DNA of 64,000 nucleotides. Origin: Tetracentron sinense (Eukaryota; Streptophyta; Magnoliopsida; Trochodendrales; Trochodendraceae). The notes beneath the pieces are model-generated. The model was given only the letters and a program-made list of their open reading frames with translations, was not told the origin of the DNA and did no database searches. This document shows positions 48,731 to 61,439 of the stretch, in pieces; the stretch's first letter is position 1; each line of letters opens with the position of its first letter. The stretch spans positions 12,542,416 through 12,606,415 of the forward strand of contig CM026567.1 of assembly GCA_015143295.1 (NCBI GenBank), given 5' to 3'. A program made the position numbers and the translations under genes.

Positions 48731-49085
48731 ATAAAAAATTATAAGATATAAATAATATAAATTTTACTAGCGGGTGGCACGTGCAATGCACGTGAGAGCG
48801 AGGAGAAGGAGTTAACCACAGTTAATAGGAGTTAAAAGGGACACGTGTTAACCCACAGGTGTGATTGAACTATCCCCGAGTTCAATCACAATTGGTTGTG
48901 ATTTAAATAGCTAGATGAGCAAAGGGTAGTTTGGGAATTTTGAAAAAATCTGGGTACGCCTGCCTCTCGCATTATAATAGTATAAAATAAAATAAAAAGA
49001 AGATAAAGAAGATTAATATATATATATATATATAAATACAAAAACATTATTATTTTTTACATTTTAAGTCGAGTTGAGCTGAGCA

Positions 49086-49330
49086 GGGCCGAGCCGTTTT
49101 TTTTTGGTTAACATAGAAAATCACCATACGTCGACACTATATGCAACACGAAAGAAACACACAACACACATGCACATTACCCCTAAGAAGCTTCACCCAT
49201 ATAACACCTCAAAACCGGTACCAACTGTAAGAGAGGGTCTGTGGAACTTTTTTAAGGGTAAGTGTTTGGATGTGCCATCCGATACGGGACTAAACATGAG
49301 GCTCAGGTTTTTCGATCAAACATAGACAAT
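49086..49330 (-). repeat. Longer copy of the CA-rich A-tailed repeat
   Basis: Minus strand: begins near TTTAGTCCCGTATCGGATGG, continues with GGTACCGGTTTTGAGGTG and a TGTGTTGTGTG stretch, and ends GTTAACCAAAAAAAA. The plus-strand open frame across it is a shadow. Confidence 0.5.
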
Positions 49331-50360
49331 CACCACAAGGCGAACGCGTGGTTCGTTTCCCATTTTCCTTTTTCTTTAAAACTTTAAATCGTCGGTCCAA
49401 AAAAACATTAAAACTTTAAATCGTCATATGTTTTGGAACGTTCCTCACTCACACTCAGCTCAACGGCTTTGTTTCTCAAACCGATCTCTCTTCATTCATC
49501 TTCCTTTCTTGCTCCCAAACCCTCTCCAGACGCACCTCTTACTCCATTCTCTAAGCCTCTTCTTGAATTAGGATCTCTGTAGACATTTCTTGATTTTTCA
49601 TTTCATTTCTACTCGAGAAAGAAGTTATAGGGCGTGCATTTGTTGAGGTTTCAGATTACAGAAGTTATAGGGCACACATTTCTTCAGAAATTTTGACCGA
49701 TGTCTGAACCGCAAAAGCTTTTTCAAATAGAAGTTAAAATGTCTGGACAAGCATATGCTCTCTCGGAATATTGAAGATGCTGTCAATGCCGCTGTAAGGG
49801 CTAAGGCTCCAGAAGCTTTTTCAAACAGAAGTTGAATGGATTACTTTATGGTTATCTGATTTTCTTGTTGAATTAAGATCTCCAGTAGACATTTCTTCAG
49901 ATTTCCTCTAGTATGTTATTGGAAATGCCTCTTCGAAGCCAAGGAGAGAGTCCGATTTTAGAGCAGGGACGCCAATGTGAGAGTCAGATTTTAGAGCTGA
50001 TTCGTTCTTAGTCTCACTTCCTTCTCTGCATCTCACTTGCAAATGCCTCTTACATGAGAATCTAAGGTTCCTCTCTTCCCATTCTTCATATATTTATGTT
50101 TATATTTTTATCCAGAAACAATTTTCTGTTAGGGTTTTGTTAGGATCCATCTCAATTTTCTCAACTGAAAGAATTTTATCTCTTCTATTTTCTTCTTGCA
50201 GAATTTTATCTCTTCTATTTGGTTTTAGTTTTCTACAAAAAAAAACCCTAACGAGGTTGAAAGTTGAGAATGAAAACAACTATTTTTTTAAGCTTGTGCA
50301 TTGTCCATGTTTCATTTGAGATTGGGAAGAAGTCGAGGTTTTTTTTTGGGGTTTTAGTTT
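49331..50360. other. Non-coding, UTR-like stretch
   Basis: CT-rich sequence with short repeated phrases (CAGAAGTTATAGGGC twice near 49620-49670, TTGCAGAATTTTATCTCTTC twice near 50160-50220). No gene recognised. Confidence 0.4.
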
Positions 50361-50455
50361 CTTCTCCAATTTGGATTGAGGAGCAGATTGGGCTTTGGAG
50401 TTTTCCTCTTGGATTGATCAGGGTATTGAGGTTGTGAAATTCTGGGTAAGTTTTT
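50361..50455 (+). repeat. Copy of a 95-bp segment also at 44218-44312
   Basis: Near-identical to the 44-kb copy, here ending in a GTAAGT donor-like site followed by an AT microsatellite (50458-50482). It may mark a 5' UTR exon copied in both places. Confidence 0.85.
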
Positions 50456-50456
50456 C

Positions 50457-50487
<31 letters not shown>

Positions 50488-51154
50488 GGTTGTGAGATTC
50501 TGGGTAAGTTTATATTATTTTTGTGTTACTTCTGTTATACTTCTTGGCTCTTGCAGTGTAAGCTTTACTAACAGTTGTTTCTATTCAATTCCTCATAAAT
50601 TTCTTCACTGCTTGCATGTATAACTTGATGTTAGAAAATTGAGGAGAGCTTCAATTCTCTAATTCATAACCCCCCATTTGAAGTAACCCTGTTTAGTCTC
50701 ATATGGAAGGTATTCTTGATTATATTTTGGTGTATTAGAGCAATGTGAGAAAGTTTAGACATCTAGACTTTTCTGGGTAATTTGGTCTCCTTAAGTCCAA
50801 TTTCTGCCAAAAAATGAATTTTAGAAGGTTGTGAGTTTCCCAATTGTGTTCATCGTATTCTTTTTGTGTGATTGCCAATGGTTATCTCTTGAGATGTAAA
50901 TTGATTCAATATAATATAGTAGATTGTACTGATTTTTATTTCTAAGGCATTAGTTATTAGCTTTAGCTTGCTCACTTCCCCCTACACTGGTGATGTTTGG
51001 TAAGACGGGCCAAACGTGACATTGTTGGGGACTCATTGATGAAGCCAAGACGTATCCAAAGATACTATAACTTGTTCAACACCACGTACATGATGCGTAA
51101 CCTGAAAGTGAGGGAAATTTGAATATGAACACCTTTTATTTATGTCTATTTACC

Positions 51155-53589
51155 ATGTCGGATGTTGAATTTGTTCTTCTTCTGCTGGTTTCCCATGCGA
51201 GTGCCAATATCCTATAGCCATGGTGATGGTAGTCTGAATAGGCGACAATCGATTTTTTGATCCATGCTCTCATGCTGAATGTTTCTTTTCTACATTCACA
51301 TCTTTAGTGTTGATTTTGATACAATTTTAACAACCGCTATTGGTATAAAACTATATACCGAATAACTAATGAAGTTTTTGATTCCCTGTTTGAACTATGT
51401 TGATTGACTTTGCATTCTTCTCCTTCACTTGATATCTTGGATTAATGTTGGTGTGACAAGGAGAATTGATTGCATAAATAGGAGCTTTTCGTCATAGAGG
51501 TTCAGAATATTTGATTTTGATTTAACCATCGGAAGAGTAGGAAAGGCAACACTTGCAGCTGTGGTTGATAATGTTAATTTTGATTCGAGCATTCTTGTGA
51601 GGATGCCATTGAACGTTGTCACACATAATTCAAATCGTATTGGATTTCTAAGGACCATAGATGGTACAGTCCGAAACTCATTACTAGGTGTAGTATTTAG
51701 GCATAATTTTCTTTGTTCCTTTAATAAATATAGAAAAATTAATAAAAACAAAGGTCTGGTTTTTTAATAGTCAAACTGGTAGTTTTTGTTGTTGTTGCTT
51801 ATCCACCTAGTTAGGCAGTAGTTCAGGTTGAGGCCTGAGATCCCCAAGGACTGCCCACAAATCTTGAGATCTGATGATGAAGTGCTGGAACAATTTCCCT
51901 TCAAACCACTCTCAACCCCCTGAAACACTCTCAATATTGTTGTGGCCCAACAATACCAATAAGTGAATCTCTTTAAAGCCATTTTGAAATTAATTGAGAG
52001 TTCTTGTATAATATAATTTGTAGGAAATATCATTATGTTTCTATCCATTTGTGTTGTTGATCCATTCAAATGTAAAAGATCTAGAGGCAATGATTTGTTC
52101 TTTAGGATGTTGGGAATATGTGATTTTCTTGCTTTGATTTTGTTGAGTTCTTTCTATGCTTTTGTTGAATCTTGCTTTGGTTATGTTGAGTTTTCCAAGC
52201 ATCTTGCGTTTTGATATGATGAATTTTATTTGTTTGTTTGATTTAATGTGGGTCATAGTGAGTTAATTTTGTGGAAGGAAAGATATGTATTCGATTGCTA
52301 TTACAGTGGGACTCCTGCGCAAGTGCTTTATCAGTTATGTGATGAGATTCATTGGCTTCTCTAGACGTGGATAGGGGGATTCCAAGGGATTTCCAGCTTT
52401 AGGTGAAAAAAATCCAACAATAAATATAGAGATTAGGAAGAGCATTTACGAAGTACATGTTGCATCAGCGCTGTGAACATGAATTGGGAGGATGTCTTAG
52501 AATTCATGGGTTAGTTTTATTTCAAGGAATTCTTACTGTCAAGTTAGGATTATGTTAACTTTCACTGTTACTACTATATCTTTAGTTATCGTATATAATT
52601 AGATCTTTAGCTAAAGTATAAACTACCGAATTCTTTTTCCTACATACTGCATGCTCATCTGCTCATCTAAATTTTAACATAGTGTGATCAATACTGTTTG
52701 GTGGCAAAATTTATGGCATCTCTTATTGCTGATGTACCTATTCAGGCACATTGGATCATACAGTTAACTAAGTATGACTTTAGAGGGGCTGTTGGACATC
52801 TAGTGGCTTCAAGGAATACATAATCACAACACTCATTATCCATTGGACTCCATGCACTTCCTATCAGTAAGTAATTCGTTGTGCATCTTTCTAGGATGGG
52901 AAAGACCTATTTGCTAATGTGAACCATTACGTTTCAGCTTAATTTAGTTGTATCTTATGTGTCTGCTTGTTTGCTGGTTTACCTCGTGTGTTTGTGTGCC
53001 TAAGGGCATAAGCAACTATATGCTTGTCATCATATAAAGAATTAACATTTTTTTGTTACGAACTTAACAAATGTTACATTTTGTATCCTACTTATTTTGT
53101 TCCTTATGTGCTACTCCTTTATGGGGGTTTAAGTTTGAAGAAAAAAATCATGATCTCGTAAACCATAGTCCAAAGTTGATGTTTTTAAATGATGAATTGA
53201 ATTGGACACAATAGGACTTACCTTTTCCAAAAGCTTGGTGCAAAATACACACCGCTACTGATACAAATGGTGCACAACTTAAAACACTAGCTTCGTTTCT
53301 TGGAAAGTGTCGAGAAAATACATATGGGATGTTAGAGGTTGTCTTAAGTAGAACAACTAATGTACCTGCAGACGCAAATTTTTTTTGATCGATAAACACC
53401 CGCAATATATTAAAAAAGGGAAGAATTACAAAAAACACCCATAGATGCAAATGCTATGAGCGTTCTCATTTCTAACCTAGGGAGTTAAAATTTCACAAAG
53501 GTTTCTTATGCCTATTGGAGTATTAGACAATACTTTTTCTTTTTAACATGCTAAATTCTTGCACCATCTTTCCATATATCAAATATTGT
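51155..53589 (+). repeat. Segmental duplication, copy A
   Basis: Direct copy of 54559-57147. Both begin ATGTCGGATGTTGA and end ATATCAAATATTGT. The order of landmarks is identical, with scattered base changes. Copy A lacks about 33 bp (present at 55791-55826 in B) and about 110 bp (present at 56159-56268 in B). No protein recognised inside. Confidence 0.93.
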
Positions 53590-53800
53590 GTATGTCCCAA
53601 AGAAGCCCTTGCAAGTGATTTAGGAGAAAGTAACAAAGTATTGCTGATAATGTACTTGTCACAGACTTGTCCTTTATGCTATTTACAGATATGCTCTATA
53701 TGAAACTCGGCTTGTAGCGTATGTTATTATGATAGTACGTGCATTATGAGTTTTAACGTGGGCTTATGTGAGATCTATGATGTTTTCTAATGTTGTGCAG

Positions 53801-53883
53801 GGGCCGAACTTTTTTGAAATAATAAGGATGATGGAAACTGAGCATGTTCCTTCAATATGCTCACTTGTTGCATCAATGCAGAG
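53801..53883 (+). CDS. Exon-like segment between the two duplication copies
   Basis: Acceptor TTGTGCAG, then GPNFFEIIRMMETEHVPSIC and SLVASMQ, donor AGAG|GTATGT, 83 nt. Not recognised. It could belong to the same gene as the LRR exon at 58381, since both read on plus, but this is inference. Confidence 0.45.
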
Positions 53884-54364
53884 GTATGTAGGCCTCTAGA
53901 GACTACAAGAGGTAATAATTGTGAGTTTGTCTGGATTTCATTTTCCACTATTTTTTTTATCGATGTATTTCAATTTCCACTGTTGAGCTCATAGATTGTT
54001 TCATTTCTATGTTCATGATTTGCATTTTAACTTTTGAAGCCACCCTTACTTCTCGCATACACATATTTATGCTTAGAATGTAAAATCCATGTTCAGATGT
54101 TGGTTTTTGTAAATTTGAAGGTTTTTTGGATTTTTAATATGTGATATCATTCGTGGGTCCTCTCTTTATCATCTTATTTTTGACAATATCGTTTATATCT
54201 TGTCTTCTTTTGCTTTGTACAAGGTGTTGCGTTGGTACAAGTGGCCTAAATTACTGGAAGCGAATATCATCTATGGTGAGTTTTAGCAAAATGATAACTA
54301 TTCACAAGCAATTCGAGAACACCTTTGATAATTTTGTGTTTTCAATTTATTATGTTATAAGAGT

Positions 54365-54526
54365 TCATCCTCAATTGGAACATCAGTCACTGCACAATTT
54401 TCAGCTGCATTTACAGCAGCTGCTGGAAAAAGGTCATTCCAATTTTCTGAGTCTGACAAGTCTGATCCAGAGATAACAAACATTTTAGAACCCACTATAG
54501 TTTTTTCCCCTTTTAAAAAAAGATAA
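54365..54526 (+). CDS. Short open stretch of unknown origin
   Basis: 54 codons from SSSIGTSVTAQFSAAFTAAA through FSESDKSDPEITNILEP to TAA. Ala/Ser-rich then acidic. It could be a terminal exon because an AG precedes it at 54362-54363, but no family is recognised. Confidence 0.3.
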   Translation, partial: SSSIGTSVTAQFSAAFTAAAGKRSFQFSESDKSDPEITNILEPTIVFSPFKKR

Positions 54527-54558
54527 CTCTTTTCAGTATGTATCAGTCTCTCTTTCCT

Positions 54559-57147
54559 ATGTCGGATGTTGATTTGTTCTTCTTCTATTGGTTTCCCATG
54601 CGAGTGCCAATATCCTATAGCCCTGGTGATGCCAGTCTGAATAGGCGACCTAATCGAGTTTTTGATCCATGCTCTCATGTTGAATGTTTCTTTTCTATAT
54701 TCACATCTTTAGTGTTGATTTTGATACAATTTAGCAACCGCTATTGATATAAAACTATAAACCGAATAACTAATGAAGTTCTTGATTCCCTGTTTGAACT
54801 ATGTTGATTGACTTTGCATTCTTCTCCTTCACTTGATATCTTGGATTAATGTTGGTGTGACAAGAAGAATTGATTGCATAAATAAGAGCTTTTCATCATG
54901 GAGGTTCAGAATAGTCGACTTTGATTTAACCATCGGAAGAGTAATGAAGCCAGCACTTGCAGCTGTGGTTGATGATGTTAATTTTGACTCGAGCATTCTT
55001 GTGAGGATGCCATTGAACGTTGTCCACATAATTCAAATCGTATTGGATTTCTAAGGACCATAGATGGTACAGTCCGAAACTCATTACTAAGTGTAGTATG
55101 TAGGCATCATTTTCTTTGTTTCTTTAATAAATATAAAAAAATTAATAGGAACAAAGGTCTGTTTTTTTAATAGTCAAACTGGTGGTTTTTGTTGTTGTTG
55201 CTTATCCACCTAGTTAGGCAGCAGTTCAAATAGTTGCCTGTAGGTTGAGGCCTGAGATCCCCAAGGACTGCCCACAAATCTTGAGATCTGATGATGAAGT
55301 GCTGGAACAATTTCCCTTCAAACCACTCTCAACCCCCTGAAACACTCTCAATATTGTTGTGGCCCAACAACACCAATAAGTGAATCTCTTTAAAGCCCTT
55401 TTGAAATTAATTGAGAGTTCTTGTATAATATAATTTGTAGGAAATACCATTATGTTTTTATCCATTTGTGTTGTTGATCCATTCAAATGTAAAAGATCTA
55501 GAGGCAATGATTTGTTCTTTAGGAAGTTGGGAATATGTGATTTTCTTGCTTTGATTTTGTTGAGTTCTTTCTATGCTTTTGTTGGATCTTGCTTTGGTTA
55601 TGTTGAGTTTTCCAGTCATCTTGCGTTTTGATATGATGAATTTTATTTGTTTGTTTGATTTAATGTGGGCCGTAGTGAGTTAATTTTGTGGAAGGAAAGA
55701 TATGTATTCGATCACTGTTACAGCAGGACTCCTGCGCAAGTACCTTTATCGGTTATGTGATGAGATTCATTGGCTTCTCTAGACGTGGATATAGGGATTC
55801 CTTAGAAACATTGCATAGTGGACAGGGGGATTCCAAGGGATTTCCAGCTTTAGGTGAAAAAAAATCCAACTCTAAATATAGAGATTAGAAAGAGCATTTA
55901 CGAAGTACATGTTGCATCATCGTTGTGAACATGAATTGGGATGATGTCTTTGAATTCATGGGTTAGTTTTATTTCAAGAAATTCTTACTGTCAAGTTAGG
56001 ATTCGGTTAACTTTCACTGTTACTACTATATCTTTAGTTATCGTATATAATTAGATCTTTAGCTAAAGTATAAACAAGCGAATTCTTTTTCCTACTTACT
56101 GCATGCTCATCTGAATTTTAACAGTGGAATAGTGTGATCAATACTGTTTGGTGGCAAAATTTTCCTCCAGACAGTGCACCTGATTATTCGTCTCTTTTAC
56201 CCAATTCTCTGACGAGGAAACAATTCAAGATTCAAAATCTGATTTTGCTGCTTAGCTGGCTAGATTTATGGCATCTCTTATCGTTGATGTACCTATTCAG
56301 GCACATTGGATCATACAGTTGACTAAGTATAACTTTAGAGGGGCTGTTGGACAACTAGTGGCTTCAAGGAATACATAATCACAACACTCATTATCCATTG
56401 GACTCCATGCACTTCCTATCAGTAAGTAGTTCGTTGTGCATCTTTCTAGGATGGGAAAGACCTATTTGGTAATGTGAACCATTACGTTTCAGCTTAATTT
56501 AGTTGTATCTTAGGTGTCTGCTTGTTTGCTGGTTTACCTCATGTGTTTGTGTGCCTAAGGGCACAAGCAACTGTATGCTTGTCTCCATATAAAGACTTAA
56601 CATTTTTTTGTCACGAACTTAACAAATGTTACATTTTGTATCCTACTTCTTATTTTGTTTCTTATGTGCTACTCCTTTATGGGGGTTTAAGTTTGAAGAA
56701 AAAAATTATGATCCCATAAACCATAGTCCAAAGTTGATATTTTTAGATGGCGAATTGAATCAGACACAATAGGACTTACCTTTTCCAAAAGCTTGGTGCA
56801 AAATACACACCGCTACTGATACAAATGGTGCACAACTTAAAACACTAGCTTCGTTTTTTGGAAAGTGTCGAGAAAATACATATGGGATGTCGGAGGTTGT
56901 CTTAAGAAGAACAACTAATGTACCTGCAGACGCAAATTTTTTTGACCGATAAACACCTGCAATATATTAAAAAAGGGAAGAATTACAAAAAAACACCCGC
57001 AAATGCAAATGCTATGAGCGTTCTCATTTCTAACCTAGGGAGTTAAAATTTCACAAAGGTTTCTTATGCCTATTGGAGTATTAGACAATACTTTTTCCTT
57101 TTAACATTCTAAATTCTTGCACCATCTTTCCATATATCAAATATTGT
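54559..57147 (+). repeat. Segmental duplication, copy B
   Basis: Partner of 51155-53589, about 3.4 kb to its right, separated by 969 bp of single-copy sequence. Copy B keeps two segments missing from A. One of them (56159-56268) extends an open stretch starting WNSVINTVWWQNFPPDSAP after a TTTTAACAG acceptor, which suggests the shared block came from a gene. Confidence 0.93.
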
Positions 57148-57172
57148 TATTTGGATATGCTTAATATTAATC

Positions 57173-57725
57173 TTAGGTTAATTATGTTTAACCATAGTTA
57201 TCGGATCTCTATAAGCTGCCACGTGTCCCTTTTAACAACCATTAACTATGGTTAAAACTCACTCACCCCTAGGGTTCATCCATCACACCTTGGTTTTTAG
57301 AAAAAAAACCTTAGGTTGCTTATGCTTAACCACAATTAAAGGGAGCTCTACACGCCGCCATGTGTCCCCTTTAACGCCCACTAACTATGGTTAAAATTCA
57401 CTCACCCTTAGGATTCATCCATTTAACCTTGATTTTTAGAAAAAAAAAAAACCTTAGGTTGATTATGCTTAACCACAATTAAAGAGGGCTCTACAAGCCG
57501 CCACGTGCCCCCTTCAACACCCAATAATTGTGCTTAAAATTCACTAACCCCTTAACCTTGCTTTTAAGAAAAAAATAAAAATATTAACCTTGGGTTAATT
57601 ATGTTTAACCACAATTAAAGGATTTCTATAAGTCGCCATGTCACCCTTTTAATACCCACTAACTATGGTTAAGATTTACTCACCCCTAGAGTTCATCTAT
57701 CTAACTTTGGTTTTGGAAAGAAAAA
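57173..57725 (+). repeat. Four tandem copies of a 138-bp repeat with CACGTG core
   Basis: Units start at 57173, 57311, 57454 and 57590. Consensus landmarks: TTAGGTTAATTATG, TTTAACCACAATTAA, CCGCCACGTGTCCC, ACTAACTATGGTTAAAATTC, ACTCACCC and CCTTGGTTTTTAGAAAA. Single related copies lie at 14030, 39000, 48815 and 61440, mostly in the other orientation. Confidence 0.9.
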
Positions 57726-58380
57726 AATATATACTTGATTTTGGAAATATATATTAACCTTAAGGTGATATTATTAACCTTGGTTAGAAACCAATTATCA
57801 TTTATTTTATTGAATTAACTAACCTTGTGTTGAAAAAGGGTAATTTAGACATTTTAAAATGTTTAAATGATGACATCATCAAAGTCCATTGATAAAGTAA
57901 CTGTAAACTTAAGGGAAGGGGGTATCTGTTACCGACAACCAAAGTTGAGGGGAGGGCAGTGTAATTTCATAAACTAGAGGGGAGGTTTCTGAAATTTCAC
58001 CAAACCTCAAGGGAGGTGAGTGTAATTTACACTAACTATTTATATTTTTTTTGGAGGCTTTCCAAATAATAACTATTGGTATGCCATATTGTTTTTAATA
58101 CATCTACAATTTTTATGAATCCGAAAAAGACATTGGTTATGAGTTATGACAATCAACAGAAGATAGCTTATTGGTGGATCCTTGGAATAATGATGTCCTA
58201 CCCCCTGATTTCTGTCAAGTGTACATGTTTCCTCTAATGCCGGAGACCTTAGATTTCCTCTTTTAATTGCCTCCACTAATTTACTTTGTTCGACACTATT
58301 ATAATGAGATGCTTATGCCATCAAACTTTCATTTGGTTATGGAATTTTCAATTGTAATGAGATATATGTGTTGTTTGTAG

Positions 58381-58458
58381 CCGGTGCAGCAAAGTTACTG
58401 CTCTTGGTGTTTCCGAACTTGTGCATCATTGCCGTTCATTGGAGATACTGAGATACGG
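58381..58458 (+). CDS. Leucine-rich-repeat (F-box/RNI-like) exon fragment
   Basis: Acceptor TTTGTAG, then RCSKVTALGVSELVHHCRSL and EILRYG, donor CGG|GTACGC. The CxxVTxxGVxxLxxxCxxLExL pattern is the Cys-rich LRR of F-box/LRR (RNI-like) proteins, which act as substrate receptors of SCF ubiquitin ligases. Only one exon is seen nearby; the rest is not found to 64000. Confidence 0.65.
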
Positions 58459-59423
58459 GTACGCGTCTTCTTCCATACTTCCAATTTTTGAGCTATGACT
58501 CGGACTTTCTATACATTTTTGGGTGACAACTTTCTAGAATTATAGGGCTTGCCTTGAAAAAGGTGGCCGAATAAGATTGTCATACTTTGATTCTTCAGGG
58601 ACCTCTCATGGTTTCCTGCTCTATAAAGTAATTTTTTGTTGGCAACTTGGCATGTTGCGTGCTTGACATGTAAATGAGCATACACAGAAATTGAGGGACT
58701 GTTTTGTACATGCACAACTTCCGGCATGTGTAATGCTATTTTTTATAGGCAAACTACTACCTATGTGCTTTGTTTTTTGTTTCCCTTTTATTAATTGAAA
58801 AGACTCTAAGAAGAAGAAAATAAATTGATAAAGATGATTAAAAGCAGAACTTAAGGACTAGTTTTGTATATATGTAAATTCCTGCATTTGTAGTGCCCCA
58901 TTCAACATGCAAACTAAACCACCTCCGTGCTTTGTTTGTTTCCCTTGAAAAGACTATGAAAGGAAGAAAAACTTAAGAAAGATGATCAAAACCAAAACTT
59001 AAGGCGTGGGTTTTGAATATATGAAAATTCCTGCATTTTTAATACTCTCTTTTACTTGCAAACTACAACCCTCATGTCTTGTTTCTCTTCCTTCTTTTAA
59101 TTGGAACTCGGAACGACTCTGCAAATGAGACAAACGAGAGAAAGATGGTCAAAAGCCAAAAAATAGTAATAGAAATGGAATTTATTTTCCAACATTGACT
59201 GCAGTCGCACTGTTTGCCAACATTGTGACAAACTAAGCTCGGGTCTGTTGTCCAGATAGTCGTGGGCTCATAATATTAAAAAATTAGTAGATATTCTGCA
59301 CAATTGCATTGAGATCATTCAGTGGGAACCCTCACCCCATCCCACCACCACAACAGGTACTTTGAGGCTTTGAGCCTTAAAGTGGGTTGACATGACCAAA
59401 TCAGTTTTTTGGATGTTGTTTGT
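58459..59423. other. Non-coding stretch
   Basis: Three loose repeats of a block with TGCATTTGTAATGCTCTTTT, CTTTGTTTTCCCTT and AAGACTCTAAG (about 58730-58850, 58870-58990, 59030-59150). No gene seen. Confidence 0.4.
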
Positions 59424-59992
59424 GGCCTGTTTGGATCACAGGAAATGAGGGGTGGGAATTGGAATTGGAGGATAAGAATTCCATTTCCAGTGGTTGGATA
59501 CCCATGCTGGAAAGGAAATAGCCTTCAAATACCACAATAGGACAGTGCTAAAGCAAATGGTAAAAAAATATATTATTTATCATAAAGAACTAATCTACAA
59601 AAATTTTATAATATAATAAGAATGTCTATATTTGTATTAAGTTCTGTACCTACTTTCCTATAGATTGGAATTCATTCGGATGGTGGATTTAATTGTTTAT
59701 GTCCCAATCCATTGGTATGATTATCTTAAAAGATAATTATTTATTTCATGTATGTAAATAAACATATCAAGTATTAAATAAATTTATAGGCGTACAAAGT
59801 TCCAAACAGTGAACTTGAGATTCAAACTTAATTCCGAAAATTCAATGGTCTCAACCAAATAGGAGAATTTTAATACATAGGCTTTCCACTTCATCGATAT
59901 TGCCCCGATCAGAAAAAAAAATCATCGATATTGCAATGCCTATGCATTGGAATTCTCACAGTTGTTTCAATTCCTGCAATCCAAACAGACCC
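59424..59992. mobile_element. Terminal-inverted-repeat MITE
   Basis: Left end GGCCTGTTTGGATCACAGG and right end CCTGCAATCCAAACAGACCC are inverted copies, followed inward by GGAATTGGAATTG-type sequence in both arms. The GG(G/C)TCTGTTTGG ends are common in PIF/Harbinger and hAT MITEs. The target duplication is unclear (TTGTTTGT / TTGTTGTG). Confidence 0.7.
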
Positions 59993-59999
59993 TTGTTGT

Positions 60000-61164
60000 G
60001 GTCAAGTGCCTCTAGGCAAGAGTTTCCCAGTCTATTCTTTATGGTGGAGAAAAAGGAATAGTCAATTCCCTTGTGAAGATTGAAGATAGAGTTGTTTAAA
60101 CCCCAAAGTTGAGGAGGAATTGTAAAGATTAGGAGCTGGATTATGGATTGTGGATCTTCTAAGCCACCTTAATGGGATCAATTATTATGTATACAATGTC
60201 CTTCCCATTTGTTTTCATCACACCACAACATCCATGACATCCATCTCGCCCAACCCAAACCATCCATTCACAAATTCCATCTCATAGCTTGTATATATTT
60301 AGGGAAAAGTAAGAAATAGAGAAAACATAACAAAAAGGGAAGAAAACTTGACAAGTTGGGAAATAGGGGTATAGACCTTCAATTGGAAGAGGGAAACCCT
60401 CAAAATCGTGAGTGGAGTCGTTGCCGAGCTAGGAGGAGGTGCTCCTCGCGTGCTTTGCCTTGGATTTGAAGAATCCAAGGATTTGGGAATGATCTAGGTC
60501 CCCCAATGTTCAACCTCTCTCTTGGAAACCCCCACTCTTCTTCCTTTCTCTCCCAAGGTCTCTCTTTAGGTTTAGGTTAACCCAAAACCCTCCATTTGGA
60601 TCCCTATATACAGGCCAAGAGGGTAGAAACCCAAAAAAACTCGCACAAAACTTCTAATTCGCGCTCCTATGATCGTTCGTAGGCCTTCTACGATCAATTA
60701 TAGGTTTTACGGTGAGTTTACCTAGTTTTCGGGACTCTACGATCGTTCATAGGGTGTTTACGAACGATCGTAACTTTGACAGAAAGTTTCCAGATTGTTC
60801 CCGTTTTGGTATTTCGGCCATAACTTTTAACTCGCTTATCGGATTTTGACGATTCAACTTGCATTGGACTCGTCATTTGAAGGGGAACAACTTTGATATT
60901 TTGCAAAATTTCTAATTCTTGTTTATTCATGGACCAAATTGCCCCTAAAGCTGAGTGATCTGGAAATGGATTTCAACAACCCAGATTTGTAGCAGATCCA
61001 ACTTCGGAAATCTAACTTTTAACCTAACTTCGATTAAGAATTTGGAAAAATGATAAACATGAACCTTGAAGAGGGTTCCAATACCTTTCCAAAAATTCAA
61101 GAATCACTCAATTCGGATAAGCGGTGACAAAACTATAGCTTGTTCAAGTTGAGGGTAATGTTAA
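60000..61164 (-). mobile_element. Possible LTR of a retrotransposon
   Basis: Minus strand reads AAGAAGGGGAA (polypurine-like) then TGTCTTAACATTACCC at about 61164. A TATATA-type box lies about 550 nt further in (plus 60605-60612), and a leader-like part follows. No internal coding region or second LTR is seen, and the left end is undefined. Confidence 0.35.
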
Positions 61165-61439
61165 GACATTCCCCTTCTTAACACTTAGAACTCTTTCCAC
61201 TTCCATTTTGACACCCATGAACATTCCTAAGACCTTTTAAATACTATAATACATCATCTTAAGAATTAATTAAGACCACACAAGATTTCCAAATTCTCAT
61301 TTCATAGAAAATGGAAGATTTCAAAGGCTTAAAGCCTTGGCACAAGTTCCAATTCTAAAAAAACTGTTTTTAGAGTTTTTCTTAATATTAAAAACAGTTT
61401 TTTAATTTTAAAAAAAGAATTAATATTTTTTTTAAAAAA

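Noticed and set aside
49104-49325. 73-codon plus-strand frame
   Set aside because: It is the reverse of an A-tailed repeat also present at 48535-48730; His/Thr-rich content follows from the CA-rich repeat.
54355-54678. Minus-strand frame of 107 codons
   Set aside because: Overlaps the plus-strand Ser/Ala-rich stretch and the start of the duplicated block, with no family resemblance.
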